Shown: piece after piece, positions 39,801-44,838 of the stretch
Position numbering within the stretch: the first letter of the stretch is position 1
Layout: each line of letters starts with the position of its first letter
NCBI GenBank assembly: GCA_008828725.1
Contig: MEHQ01002349.1
Coordinates: 311,227-375,226 of the forward strand
DNA: 64,000 bases
Direction of reading: 5' to 3'
Origin: Saccharina japonica
Taxonomy: Eukaryota; Sar; Phaeophyceae; Laminariales; Laminariaceae
Position numbers and translations under genes: made by a program
The notes under the pieces: generated by a model
Told to the model about the DNA's origin: nothing
The model's database searches: none
The model's input: the letters and a program-made list of their open reading frames with translations, nothing else

Positions 39801-41787
39801 AACGGATGCGTGGCGCTGTCTACTCAGTTCCGCCTCTACCTTGTGCCACCGGATCATGAACTGTTCAGCCGCTTCGAGGACCCCCCTGTGCCACTTGCCC
39901 ACTTTAGTTGCTGCAATGGTCCATACTGCGGTCTCTACTCCAAACACCAACGGGACCTGTGCCGTGGACCCCTTGGAGGCTTGAAACACCTTGAGGTCTT
40001 CAGCAAGGCATTTCTGCCAGGACTTTGGTTGTCCGCCCGGTCTGCGTCCCTCCCCACCCGTCATGGTCCCGAGCATAATCCGACTGGCTAGTCGCCCCTT
40101 GGGTTGCCGTGCCACGGCTCCCGCAAAGAACAGACGCCGTTTACGGATTGTCGATTCGATGCTCTCGCATCGTGTCTGCTTGAGAGCCTTTGCGTACGAG
40201 AGGGTCCTATAGTCGCCACGCTGCCGACGCTGGAAGCCAATGACATAGTACCTCGTTCGACTGTTGTATTGAAAACGTACTTATATTTCGTAACTATTTC
40301 TTGTTCTACAGATCACAGCCGGTCGCCCCGGTGGTCTATTAATAGCAGTTAAGCACAAAGAATGCTAAGGTTGAAGTCATGGGTTCGAGTCTCCGTATGG
40401 TTTAATGTGAAGAACACACACACATGTATGTATGTACTATTTATTAACAAATGACATCACGAACTAACTGCTGTCGAGAGCGCCAACTATTATATAGTTA
40501 TATATTATATATCCGGTCGCGCCGGTGGGCTAGAAGGTAACCACGAAGCCTGTAAGCGTCAAGAAAGCGAGTTCGAGCCCCGCCGCGTGCATGCTCTTAG
40601 GCACTTTTTCTCGCCAAAAATATCTTGACTAGCAGAAAGCGCGAGAGCGTGAGTTAGCAAAATTCGATGAAAGTCGACGAGCGTTGGGAAGGCTGAACCC
40701 TCTGCGCGATAAAAATGAAGGCAAGAACCGTAGTGGGGGAGGAGGGAGAGGAGCCTACTTTGTGACCCCGGATCTGAGTTACTACTATTAATAGGGAGGG
40801 AGAGACGGAAGTGCGAAGATAATAAATGGGATAGAAAAATAAATAAAAATAAAATAGCGTGTGTAAGCATAATTTGACGAGAGTCGACGAGGGAAGAAAG
40901 TGCTGAAATCTGCTCGCGATAAAATATGCAAGGCTCCTACTACGTAGGGTAGTGGGGAGAGAGGAGGATATCCTACTTAGCTACTTAGTGACTCCGGATC
41001 TAGGGCGATGACCCTACCAGGTATACACAAATATAGCTCCGGATCTGGGTTATGACCAAGAGGGAGAGAGAAAAGAAGGGCGGAGCTTCGTAATACATGG
41101 GATGGAGAAACAAAAATCAAAATCGGGCTTTTAATAATCGTTGTCGGACTGGTACCAGGTACAGCAGTACGTATTATAGCAGTACCTTGTAGTTTTCCTT
41201 TCCCCCGCTCTTGGGCGGAGCACGCTGGCCTAATTATCCGCTGGGAACTACGAATGTATAATATAATAGTCAATTTACAATTTACACCTTCGTATGTACA
41301 TGATGGTTTTTCGACCACCCTCACCCCTCGCATGATGTATACTTGTGTACCGAACTTCGGAGTGCGATGTATATATTTACGTACGTATGATGTAATATGT
41401 ACGATGCGGAACATGACGAGTAGGACACTTGTCACACACAGCTGCTATATACGAGTACGGGTTTCTGTGTTATTACCCGATACCGACCAAAACTGGTGTA
41501 GGCGGACTCACCGACACCTCGTAAAATACGATATCAGCGCCCTCCATGCCGCCCATCTCCGAGACTCCAAAACCAGCCCAGCCGGAGGCTGCCTTGGCGT
41601 GGACGGCGACGCGGATCGTTTCGAGGTCCGTGTCGATGGTCCAAAACACATCCACGTTGGCGTCGAGTGATGCATTCCTAGCGTAGGATGAACCGTCAAA
41701 GTTAACGGCGGCGGCGGTGCCTAGGATAACCAGCGCCGACGTGAGGCTAGCCGGCGAGAGCCGACCTCCGAATAGCGACCTCGTCAT
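6995..41787 (-). CDS. DOMON / copper type II ascorbate-dependent monooxygenase (DBH-PHM-MOXD family), 8 exons
   Basis: The join, read on the minus strand, is 41787-41512, 16827-16647, 15917-15742, 14370-14290, 13746-13276, 8481-8293, 7918-7821, 7322-6995. All internal junctions are GT-AG and keep phase, giving about 599 residues, close to animal MOXD1/DBH length. Residues 1-27 are a hydrophobic signal peptide. Residues of about 35-205 form a DOMON domain (WTIDTD, GFGVS, DTGDTQD, TYHGGNF). After that comes the copper monooxygenase pair of domains: [23 protein letters not shown] and [13 protein letters not shown] carry the His-His, His, His-x-His and Met copper ligands known for PHM/DBH. By family knowledge it should hydroxylate an aromatic or peptide-like substrate with ascorbate and O2 in the secretory pathway or outside the cell. 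The substrate is unknown. The C-terminus after the WYYP motif is uncertain (see exon 8). Intron 1 is about 24.7 kb and full of transposons. Confidence 0.85.
7821..7918 (-). CDS. Exon 7: C-domain strand with Cu-M methionine codon split by the intron
   Basis: The acceptor is AAATGTTGCAG and the donor GTAAGT. It encodes [13 protein letters not shown] through TFGFGSENE and stops after AT. The next exon begins with G, so the ligand Met codon is split by a phase-2 intron and reads EMC after splicing. This matches the 'DEMC' Cu-M methionine of the family. Confidence 0.9.
8124..8240. repeat. Intronic three-unit tandem repeat, about 42 bp
   Basis: Three imperfect copies of a unit containing ATCCGAGAGCACTAAT and CACACGCAATCAATG lie in intron 6 of the monooxygenase gene. 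It is a minisatellite with no coding role. Confidence 0.8.
8293..8481 (-). CDS. Exon 6: copper monooxygenase C-domain, Cu-M His-x-His
   Basis: The exon has 63 codons and is phase 0-0, with acceptor CCGTGCACAG and donor GTGGGT. It encodes [20 protein letters not shown], in which HMH matches the His-x-His pair of the Cu-M site. Then come [12 protein letters not shown] and SSVTIQ, as in DBH-family proteins where a 'yxFnfQ' strand follows. Confidence 0.9.
8482..13275. other. Intron 5 (4.8 kb) with small repeats
   Basis: The intron holds: three copies of CACAATACTGCGGGACAA-type sequence at about 8630-8720; two AT-rich blocks built on TTACTTAGTAATAGTATA at 11232-11300 and 13003-13065; and a CCCTAACCCTAA piece at about 9762. 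I find no transposon ends with target duplications and no nested gene. Confidence 0.6.
12818..12936. repeat. Two-unit tandem repeat, 61 bp
   Basis: Two copies of a unit beginning AACTCTTGGCAKTACGTCTG and containing CACAATGCTGCT lie head to tail in intron 5. They have diverged at several sites. Confidence 0.75.
13276..13746 (-). CDS. Exon 5: copper monooxygenase core, Cu-H site
   Basis: The exon has 157 codons and is phase 0-0, with acceptor CGACGGCAG and donor GTGCGT. It begins [14 protein letters not shown] and then [10 protein letters not shown], the paired His ligands. [20 protein letters not shown] and [13 protein letters not shown] follow, the last giving the third Cu-H histidine. Cysteines in MDHCGEECF match the usual disulfide pattern of the domain. 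The end ([14 protein letters not shown]) is the start of the C-terminal copper domain. Confidence 0.9.
14290..14370 (-). CDS. Exon 4: start of copper monooxygenase N-domain
   Basis: This is a 27-codon, phase 0-0 exon between acceptor GACCGGACAG and donor GTACGA. It encodes [17 protein letters not shown], corresponding to the 'IPa..TTYwC' start of the Cu2-monooxygenase N-terminal domain. The usual Trp-Cys at this position is here Glu-Phe-Thr-Cys. Confidence 0.75.
14490..14934. mobile_element. Non-autonomous hAT-like element, 445 bp
   Basis: The ends are TAGGGATGTACATCAAC and, inverted, TAGCGATGTACATCAAC, a 16 of 17 match. They are flanked by near-identical 8-bp target duplications CATCCAAT (14482-14489) and CATCTAAT (14935-14942). 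An 8-bp duplication and TAGGG ends fit the hAT superfamily. The interior is AT-rich and made of many TGATTAAT/ATTAATCA motifs. It has no coding capacity and lies in intron 3 of the monooxygenase gene. Confidence 0.85.
15176..15420. mobile_element. Probable M1-like TIR-MITE
   Basis: The left end (ATGCTAAGGTAGAGGGTGG) and the right end (inverted GTTACGATAGAGGTACTG) resemble the M1 family ends at 3212 and 5464. The inner 'cttgaggagccc' and 'aagaaacag' blocks occur at other MITEs. The boundaries and target duplication are not resolved. It lies in intron 3. Confidence 0.4.
15742..15917 (-). CDS. Exon 3: end of DOMON domain
   Basis: It starts after ACATCGACAG in phase 1, completing the GGT glycine codon, and ends in phase 0 at GTGAGT. 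It encodes [20 protein letters not shown] and [11 protein letters not shown]. The AWGD..TYHG block is the last conserved strand of DOMON domains in this family. The segment ends SFFDVMA, leading into the copper domain. Confidence 0.85.
16647..16827 (-). CDS. Exon 2: DOMON domain, middle
   Basis: The acceptor is CCTCACGCACAG after a pyrimidine tract, and the donor is GTGAGT (phase 1). It encodes [16 protein letters not shown], then [26 protein letters not shown] and [10 protein letters not shown]. The 'DAHA...QDW...R.LDTGD..D' order is the DOMON signature seen in DBH-like monooxygenases and joins directly to exon 1 in phase 0, which is the main evidence for the 24.7-kb intron. Confidence 0.85.
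17130..18300. other. Repeat-poor part of intron 1 with G/C homopolymers
   Basis: A G run and a facing C run (17250-17272) can form a short hairpin centred on GGATCC. Further C runs lie at about 17317-17333 and 17857-17870. An M1-type 'tgctacggtacggg' end is at 17930. No gene is seen. Confidence 0.4.
18306..18590 (-). CDS. Unidentified 94-codon open frame, weak coding candidate
   Basis: The translated C-terminal two thirds ([31 protein letters not shown]) look protein-like and have balanced composition, unlike most chance frames nearby. No domain is recognised, there is no upstream exon in sight, and it sits inside intron 1 on the same strand. It could be a transposon-derived or retro-copied fragment. 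I would not assign a function. Confidence 0.25.
   Translation of the reverse strand: MKKGQERGPACRAVRRRIPAIAGQPADQIKQMFLRLCQSGEGPNLLQMYFDISTVCPNDMILFGAWVSNGNGRDCVVEAINENKVPGTTILRLS
18740..18945. repeat. Short direct repeats
   Basis: TGCTCCGACAGCAGTACCGT occurs twice (from 18751 and 18780), and an AAATCCCAGAAGCT/ATATCCCAGAAGCT block occurs three times. This is a degenerate local duplication and no gene is seen. Confidence 0.7.
19674..19992 (+). mobile_element. tRNA-derived SINE, family S2
   Basis: The head (GCCGGCGTCCCCGGTGG, then GTGGGATCGAGCCACC) resembles a tRNA with degenerate A and B boxes. The body runs AGCGGAAAGCGCGAGAGCGT to GAGTTACGACTAGGGAGG and ends in a GA-rich and AAAT-rich tail. 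At least five other copies occur in the window in both orientations. This copy has the uninserted site CTAGGG at about 19954. Confidence 0.75.
20465..20735. repeat. Array of palindromic TACTC/GAGTA motifs
   Basis: Motifs such as AGTACTCGGAGTA, GTACTCGAGTAT, AGTACTCGGCGTATTT and AAGTACTCCGAGTATTT recur at 25-40 bp spacing. Each is a short palindrome with a few loop bases. The array could be the interior of a DNA transposon whose ends I cannot find. Confidence 0.65.
20740..20885. repeat. Direct repeat around ATGACGTCAT
   Basis: Two direct copies carry ATGACGTCATAYATTTTTCTG followed by a 'gcaaaattac-cgtgat' block. They start at about 20742 and 20837. ATGACGTCAT is an 8-10 bp palindrome of CRE type, but no regulatory role can be claimed. 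Confidence 0.7.
20912..21562. repeat. Dispersed 650-bp repeat, copy 1
   Basis: It is homologous over its length to 23652-24312, from 'cctacaggaagtagaggg' to 'gtaccggtttcagagtaggg'. It contains GC-rich blocks (CGCCACGCCGGGGAGAGAGC) that read Arg/Pro-rich on the minus strand in both copies. No recognisable protein is encoded and the nature of the repeat is unknown. Confidence 0.75.
22188..23142 (-). mobile_element. LINE copy L3, 3' UTR fragment
   Basis: It is colinear with the 3' UTR of the LINE at 25175-28110 and with 38617-40245. It ends (minus-strand 3' end) in GGTTTAATGTGAAGAAC followed by an AC repeat. It is truncated on the 5' side at about 23142 in an A-rich tract, so no coding part is left. 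Confidence 0.85.
23330..23520. repeat. Dispersed repeat, inverted partner of 24775-24985
   Basis: Read inversely, 24775-24985 matches this stretch from 'gtacccaggt' and 'taaaatggttgaa' through 'aaaaacggttgaaagccaagc' to the 'cccgggacat' end. The two copies face each other about 1.3 kb apart and may be ends of one element or two insertions. A TATTAATA motif follows at 23539. Confidence 0.6.
23652..24312. repeat. Dispersed 650-bp repeat, copy 2
   Basis: This is the second copy of the repeat at 20912-21562, in the same orientation 2.7 kb downstream, with scattered substitutions and small indels. Its function is unknown. Confidence 0.75.
24640..24740. mobile_element. Solo MULE-like terminal repeat
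   Basis: It begins GGGCAACAACCAAAAAC and continues through AAAAACAGGTACAGACT and a 'cacgccca' block, parallel to the roughly 95-bp terminal repeats of the element at 36550-38544. No matching opposite end was found nearby, so it is probably a truncated copy. Confidence 0.5.
24775..24985. repeat. Dispersed repeat, inverted partner of 23330-23520
   Basis: This is the same sequence as 23330-23520 in the opposite orientation, with about 15-20 percent divergence by eye. No coding capacity is seen. Confidence 0.55.
25175..28110 (-). mobile_element. LINE (non-LTR retrotransposon) copy L1, 5'-truncated
   Basis: This is the longest of the LINE copies. It has a reverse transcriptase coding part (26370 to about 28110) followed by a roughly 1.2-kb A-rich 3' UTR that ends GGTTTAATGTGAAGAAC plus an AC repeat instead of poly-A. 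Three shorter copies (22188-23142, 38617-40245, 61668-61828) share exactly this 3' end but start at different points, the hallmark of target-primed reverse transcription. It lies in intron 1 in the same orientation as the host gene. Confidence 0.9.
26370..28110 (-). CDS. LINE reverse transcriptase, N-terminally truncated
   Basis: The frame is open from about 28110 to the stop at 26370. It reads through [14 protein letters not shown] and [14 protein letters not shown] into the RT core: [43 protein letters not shown] and the catalytic [10 protein letters not shown], then EKKTETM and [10 protein letters not shown]-terminal domain of about 200 residues follows. The endonuclease expected upstream is missing because the copy is 5'-truncated. 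The RT frame itself has no stop or frameshift, so the insertion is fairly young. Confidence 0.9.
28130..28440. repeat. Low-complexity CGGGAA-rich tract
   Basis: The stretch is built from irregular GGGAA, GGGAC and GGGATG words at about 10-15 bp spacing. Similar sequence occurs at 30365-30450 and 30710-30900. It is not coding. Confidence 0.6.
28934..30274. mobile_element. Non-autonomous hAT-like element, 1.34 kb, with palindromic subterminal repeats
   Basis: Perfect 8-bp target duplications GTATGCAC lie at 28926-28933 and 30275-30282. The ends are TCGTAGAGGTGTTACCC and, inverted, CAGAGGTGTTACCC, so 13 bp are identical inside a short offset. CAGAGGTG ends and an 8-bp duplication fit hAT. Inside each end are clusters of CCCGGGTACCCGGG and ACCCGGGTACTCGCGAGTA palindromes (28955-29075 and 30150-30220). 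No transposase is encoded and the middle is AT-rich. Confidence 0.85.
30466..30700 (+). mobile_element. SINE S2 fragment
   Basis: This is the body of the S2 family without the tRNA-like head. The first 35 bp (AGCGGAAAACGCGAGAG) are duplicated. It carries the uninserted GACTAGGGAGG site at about 30647. Confidence 0.7.
30701..31578. other. No gene seen
   Basis: The stretch contains more GGGAA-type low-complexity DNA (to about 30900) and unremarkable sequence. Open frames here are short and domain-free. Confidence 0.35.
31579..31753. mobile_element. Mariner/pogo-like MITE, 175 bp
   Basis: It is flanked by TA on both sides. The ends are CAGTACCGGCCCGCTCATAA and, inverted, CACTACTGGCCCTCTCATAA. 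CAGT-type ends with a TA duplication fit Tc1/mariner-pogo MITEs. The inner 'aagaaa' and 'ggctgaatttcttg' blocks recur near 56490-56690, 59090-59190 and 62380-62890, showing a dispersed family. Confidence 0.75.
31824..32085 (+). mobile_element. Left half of a split repeat element (family X)
   Basis: It matches the reverse complement of about 63110-63392: from the CAGGGC end through 'gtgtctgttgcg', 'atatacgcctcaaaac', 'ggcgaatag' and 'tggcgaataggacaa'. The homology stops at 32085 and resumes at 35385 with the other half of the element. About 3.3 kb of other sequence has therefore come between the halves. Confidence 0.75.
32255..33255. repeat. Imperfect long tandem repeat
   Basis: A block with 'gcatctcgagcatttctttga-tcttgacagg' followed by 'cacaaaggggtgactttt' occurs at 32330-32400, 32797-32875 and in part at 33197-33255. 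Longer flanks (32260-32400 and 33118-33240, including 'gcgtgaacgcgt') also match. It is an old duplication of a unit of roughly 0.4-0.9 kb with no gene. Confidence 0.6.
33639..34459. mobile_element. PIF/Harbinger-like element, 821 bp, nested
   Basis: It is flanked by the 3-bp duplication TTA (33636-33638 and 34460-34462). It has long inverted ends starting GGGCCCATCTTAACGAAGAC, followed by 'agcaaaaattcaatttgg', matched almost perfectly at the right end. GGGCC ends with a TWA duplication are typical of PIF/Harbinger MITEs. Confidence 0.85.
33673..34203 (+). CDS. Open frame inside the Harbinger-like element, probably not a transposase
   Basis: The 176-codon frame has a Thr/Pro-rich middle ([20 protein letters not shown]). 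It shows no DDE or Myb-like signature of Harbinger proteins. Its first codons are part of the terminal inverted repeat. It may be captured host sequence or chance. Confidence 0.2.
   Translation: MEKIKFKSAFHWSTHAPASKIRILASNQFELDEKTKKVPLFQRIQIKLRSWPDLDRHVHGGQTPPVQSGHFLVASMTTTEATTREPQPEATGTTAAPTPIDNSTAYPGGGASKPIMAVAIPTFQPARCSNPIKNRAIDPKQHDTLKTSITPSPPLSRPWRSRDPYAHTGDPERIAS
34653..35384. other. No gene seen
   Basis: Both strands hold only short frames, at 34842-35114 and 35121-35369, without domains. The stretch separates the TIR element from the right half of family X. Confidence 0.35.
35385..35612 (+). mobile_element. Right half of split family X element
   Basis: It matches the reverse complement of about 62890-63100: 'gaaaaaaagacccc', 'cacctccggc', 'gttgcgcaaaacgg' and 'gcgccagcgcaacagcgcaac', then the terminal ATGCCCTGCTGTATTA. 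With 31824-32085 it makes one complete element. Confidence 0.75.
35613..36540. other. Non-coding stretch with MITE-type ends and purine tract
   Basis: Blocks 'cccacggtaggggc' and 'acccctaccgtggga' (35775-36005), with internal 'cacgtgaggagc' and 'cacatgaggagc', face each other and may be ends of a roughly 230-bp MITE. A GA-rich tract lies at 36115-36205. No gene is seen. Confidence 0.4.
36842..36877. repeat. GTT microsatellite
   Basis: About eleven GTT units lie in the left part of the MULE-like element. Confidence 0.95.
37134..37858 (-). pseudogene. Coding-like segment inside the MULE-like element
   Basis: One frame (37858 to 37159) reads [19 protein letters not shown], then a polar stretch, then [40 protein letters not shown] and [19 protein letters not shown], which looks like real protein. 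The sequence then continues better in another frame ([11 protein letters not shown]) up to a consensus GTAAGT donor at 37132-37127. A frame change or a missed intron lies at about 37270. No family is recognised. Its place between MULE ends suggests captured host exons. Confidence 0.4.
37888..38154 (-). pseudogene. Second coding-like segment inside the MULE-like element
   Basis: The 88-codon frame reads [20 protein letters not shown], then [16 protein letters not shown] and [19 protein letters not shown]. The composition is protein-like. It could be an upstream exon of the segment at 37134-37858, but the joining sites are not clear. Function is unknown. Confidence 0.35.
38617..40245 (-). mobile_element. 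LINE copy L2, 5'-truncated
   Basis: It has the same 3' end and 3' UTR as L1. On the 5' side it is truncated at 40245, inside the RT C-terminal coding part, where the L1 sequence continues but this copy does not. Substitutions relative to L1 are scattered. Confidence 0.9.
39687..40245 (-). pseudogene. C-terminal fragment of the LINE protein
   Basis: It encodes the last roughly 185 residues of the L1 protein (for example [38 protein letters not shown]) with a stop at 39687. It lacks the RT core, so it is a dead fragment. Confidence 0.9.
40319..40424 (+). mobile_element. tRNA-derived SINE S1 with LINE-like tail
   Basis: The tRNA-like head has an A-box region GGTGGTCTA-GCAGTTAAGC (interrupted by TTAATA) and a B box GGGTTCGAGTCTCC. 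It is joined directly to GGTTTAATGTGAAGAAC plus an AC repeat, which is the exact 3' end of the LINE copies here. A SINE that borrows the 3' end of its partner LINE is a known mobilisation strategy. The element is only about 105 bp long. Confidence 0.8.
40336..40345. other. CTATTAATAG insertion motif in the SINE S1 A box
   Basis: The tRNA-type A-box spacing is restored if TTAATA is removed (GGTGGTCTAGCAGTTAAG). This fits a 6-bp insertion at CTAG. Confidence 0.6.
40505..40832 (+). mobile_element. SINE S2, nearly full copy
   Basis: The head GGTCGCGCCGGTGGGCTAGA with B box GAGTTCGAGCCCC is followed by the S2 body (AGCAGAAAGCGCGAGAGCG to GTGCGAAGATAATAAATGG). At 40785-40794 it carries CTATTAATAG, where other S2 copies have CTAG. 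Confidence 0.8.
40785..40794. other. CTATTAATAG insertion motif in SINE S2
   Basis: This copy reads GAGTTACTACTATTAATAGGG. The copies at 19674 and 30466 read GAGTTACGACTAGGG, and the reverse copy at 48712-49068 reads GAGTTACGACTGTGG. The difference is exactly six bases, TTAATA. Confidence 0.9.
40862..41110 (+). mobile_element. Diverged SINE S2 body
   Basis: It retains 'gagagtcgacgag', 'ctgctcgcgataaaat', 'tgactccggatct' and a final 'cataatacatgggatgg'-like tail, with internal expansion around 40990-41040. It has no tRNA head. Confidence 0.5.
41512..41787 (-). CDS. Exon 1: signal peptide and first half of DOMON domain
   Basis: The exon has 92 codons and ends in phase 0 at a GTGAGT donor (intron base 41511). 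The start ATG at 41787 is followed by a basic N-terminus and a hydrophobic run ending LGTAAA, a typical cleavable signal peptide. The rest reads [19 protein letters not shown] and [12 protein letters not shown], the opening strands of a DOMON beta sandwich. A CTATTAATAG palindrome at 41886-41895 lies about 100 bp upstream of the start, in the presumed promoter or 5' UTR. Confidence 0.85.
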
Positions 41788-42640
41788 TTGTCAGTCCTCC
41801 GCTTTGCTGTGCGTTGCACCTTGGAACCACGCGATGGTGTTAGATTGTGTGTCTGCGTTTTGTCTTCGTTGTTGCTGCAAGAAGACTATTAATAGAAGAC
41901 TCGTTCGAATCGCAGTGACATATTATATATATCGTATGTATGATATGTACGAAAATAATTATTTTCAATATTAATAGTATATAATGATGTGAGCACAACA
42001 TCAAGAGAAGTGAGCGGCTTGAGTTTGAGTTATTGGGGATAGAATATCAATATTCATACCCTGGTATAACATACTGGTATGTCGGATGCGGTATGTACTG
42101 CTGCCACAAGCTGGGTCACTGGGGTACCAGTATAGGTGCACAACCAGTATTATTGTTGCTTGCCTGTACCGAAACCGTGATATGCGATATCATATATGAT
42201 GCCTGCTGAGTACTTGCATTTCATCATGTATACCGTATACGCGTATATATAACGTAGCAACATTCCATGAGACAAGTAAGAATGTGTCGTCAGCTAGGAA
42301 ATGGGGGTTCACACCAGATAGATGCCACTCTGTGCACGTATATCAGCATGTATATAATCTTCTTGTTGCCCACAAAAATACAAAAAAAGTTGGTGGTTGG
42401 TGGTGGTTTAAAGGGGTTTCAAGCTGGTCGGTCGAACGTAAAGAAACTGGTCGCCCCGGTCGTCTGTTTTTTCCCCCCGATTGTTCTACTTGAGAATTGC
42501 CTTTCCGATGAGAACGAAAATCGATTTTAGTGCGTCGTACTTTGTTATTGTTTAATACTTATTATATTTCGCTCACGATTAAATTTTTAACTGGAAAATA
42601 TGTTCCTCGATGGTAGGTATCGATCCACGAAAAATCAATT
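41788..42640. other. Upstream region of the monooxygenase gene
   Basis: This is the presumed promoter and 5' UTR on the minus strand. It is AT-rich from 41880 to 42260 with TATATA-type runs at about 41925-41935 and 42245-42250, but I cannot assign a TATA box. Two TATTAATA motifs are present (41887-41894 and 41969-41976). No other gene is seen. Confidence 0.35.
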
Positions 42641-43020
42641 GAAATCACAACCTTGACAGGCTCGAACAATGAGAAAGGTTGTCTTAGAGACAACCTGTTG
42701 TTTGGTGGGCAACGGGGAGAAAGATACATCACTGGTGAAAAAATAACTAACGGGGGGTTTCACACAGAAACAAGGGGATGTTTAATACGGGGTAATAGTA
42801 GAATGAAATATATTGCGGCACGAAAGGAACGAGTAGGATCAGTTGCATCTGGAATAAGGAAGCGAGTAGAGCAGCGGGAGCAGCGAGATACCCAGAGTCG
42901 ATACGGGTCGGGGTCCCAGCACAAGCAGGGGAGAGCCAGGCGCCGAGTAGGGAGCGGCAGAGAACCGTCAGGCATCGTTGTTGGTTATCAGGGCTTTGTT
43001 TGTTTTTGGAGAGAGCCAGG

Positions 43021-44101
43021 ATGGTGCGTCTGGGAGACCTGCCGGACATCCACCGGAGGGAAGAAGAGGAGGAGGAAACAGGAGGCCTCCCGGGCCCGCA
43101 GCACGGAGCAGGCCGAGGACAAGGGGCGGCCGGTAACGCAGAGGTCGTGGAAGGAGCAGGGCGCGGCAACAGTAACGTGCCCAGTAACTCGTTAGGGGGT
43201 AGCGACACAGCAGCACGTAGGGTAATTTTTGCGCCAGGCAGTCGTACGCTGCCGGGGCGGGGAGGACACATGTTAGGACAAAGGTCGTCACCGGGTCGTG
43301 GAGTTCGCCCGCCGCAAGGCCGGGGGCGAGGGTTCAGCCTGAGTAGGGGACATACACAGGACCATCCCGCACACCATGCCCCCCCCCCCCCCCGCAAGCA
43401 GACCGGCGCGGCCCCCCGGGGGGGGGGGGGGGGGAGTTCGTATGATAATGAAGCGGGAAGGCAGGGGGAACAAAACCCATATGGTATGATTGAAGAGCAA
43501 TTGCGGGCAATTAGAAGTCTGTCAGGCCAGCCGCAGTGGCGGCAGCAGCAGGGAAGGAGGATAGAAGGACGGCAGGGAGCACACTGGGGGGAAGGGGCAG
43601 AGTATCCATGGCAACAGCAGCAGTCAGGCCCGCCACAGCAACAGCAGGAGCACACGCAGGAAGGGTGGGGGGGATTCGGTGGTGTAAGCAAGTGGGAAGT
43701 AGAAGCATTAGGGCTGCAGCAACAGCCAGGTTCGCGCCAACAGCAGCAGGGGCAGACACACAACGGTCGGGGAGGGTTCGGGGGAATAGGCCCGTGGGAA
43801 GGAGGGTCGTTACAGCAGCAACCGCAGCAGAGGAGGGAGTCGGGGAGGTGGGGGGGAGCTTCCAGTCCGTGGGGGGTGGGAGCCGCAAAACAGAAACTTC
43901 AACTACAGCAGTGGCAAGCACCGGGAGAGCAGAGGCACCCGGGGCCAGCCCGGGGGTGGGAGGGCGCCTCACACAGCACCGCCCTACCATGGGGGGCATA
44001 TGAAGCCGGAGGACCACAGCAGGGGAATTTCGGGGCTACGGGCGGCGCGCTGGGTTTTCAGGCCGGGCCACCGCTAGGTTCGGGGGGGGGGGGGGGGGGG
44101 G
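43021..44101 (+). CDS. DIRS-like gag-type protein, N-terminal part
   Basis: It starts MVRLGDLPDIHRREEE. The composition is Gly, Gln, Arg and Pro-rich, with QQQQ runs and repeated WGGFGG and GGFGGIGPWE-type segments, as in low-complexity gag proteins of this class. It runs into the N gap through a G homopolymer. The start at 43021 is the first Met of a sensible protein; an in-frame Met exists at 43000. Confidence 0.55.
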
Positions 44102-44264
44102 NNNNNNNNNNNNNNNNNNNNNNNNNNNNNNNNNNNNNNNNNNNNNNNNNNNNNNNNNNNNNNNNNNNNNNNNNNNNNNNNNNNNNNNNNNNNNNNNNNN
44201 NNNNNNNNNNNNNNNNNNNNNNNNNNNNNNNNNNNNNNNNNNNNNNNNNNNNNNNNNNNNNNNN
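44102..44264. other. Assembly gap (Ns)
   Basis: There are 163 undetermined bases, flanked by G homopolymers on both sides. The gap length is probably nominal, so frames before and after cannot be compared. Confidence 1.
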
Positions 44265-44282
44265 GGGGGCGGGGGGGGATCC

Positions 44283-44830
44283 TGCTATAATTTCTCCACT
44301 TATGGCGCGTGTCTCCACGAGCCTCAGAATGGGAAGCCGTGCAGGTACAGGCACGATAACGGCCGCAAGCTTGCAAGCGGCGCGTTCCTGCTGCGAGAAG
44401 ACGCGGAGTTGGGAAAACGCAAGAGGGAGGGAGAGGGGGGCGAGGCGGGGAACCGGAAGGGGGGAGAAGGGGGAGAGGGCTCCGACAGGCCAACGAGGAA
44501 ATGAGGGCACGGGCTCCGTAATACGGCGGAGCCGACCGGACGAGCAGCCAGCGGCAGTACTGAGGGGTCCACGACGACGGCAGCAACGGCGGGGAGTTCG
44601 GGTTGGGCGCTGAGCCGAGAGGGGGGGCCGACTCCAGGGTCGGTGGTTTTGTCAGAGAAAGGTGCGGTGACCAACCAACTCGTAGAGGGGCGAGGGCGTT
44701 GGCAGGTAGCACAGGGGTTGTTAAAGAAAGTAGAGGGGGGGGCGGGGGCGGCAGCACGGTTGATGGAGGTCTTAGCATCGACCGCCGGAATGTTTTTGTC
44801 GCGAATAATCCAGGGGAAGGGGGGGGGGGG
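44283..44830 (+). pseudogene. DIRS-like gag C-terminus with CCCH zinc finger
   Basis: The frame from 44283 reads CYNFSTYGACLHEPQNGKPC followed by RYRH, a Cys-x8-Cys-x9-Cys-x3-His finger like those in gag proteins of DIRS elements. A TGA interrupts the frame at about 44501, and the same frame resumes (LSEKGAVTNQL) up to a G run at 44818, beyond which the RT lies in another frame. Confidence 0.6.
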
Positions 44831-44838
44831 GGGGGTCG

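Larger units (their letters stand above)
16828..41511 (-). other. Giant intron 1 of the copper monooxygenase gene (24.7 kb)
   Basis: It is bounded by GTGAGT at 41511-41506 and CACAG at 16828. The exons on either side complete one DOMON domain in phase, so the interval behaves as an intron even though it holds LINE, SINE, hAT, Harbinger, MULE-like and other repeats. The other introns are 0.37-4.8 kb. An assembly misjoin or an unseen small exon inside cannot be excluded from sequence alone. Confidence 0.75.

Noticed and set aside
40505-40590. Possible tRNA gene
   Set aside because: The A and B boxes are SINE-like, no cloverleaf with a paired acceptor stem can be drawn, and the sequence continues into the S2 body.
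42747-43763. 338-codon Pro/Cys-rich minus-strand frame and similar frames at 44074-45090
   Set aside because: They mirror the G- and Q-rich plus-strand gag and RT sequence of the DIRS-like element. No domain is seen and they cross the N gap.
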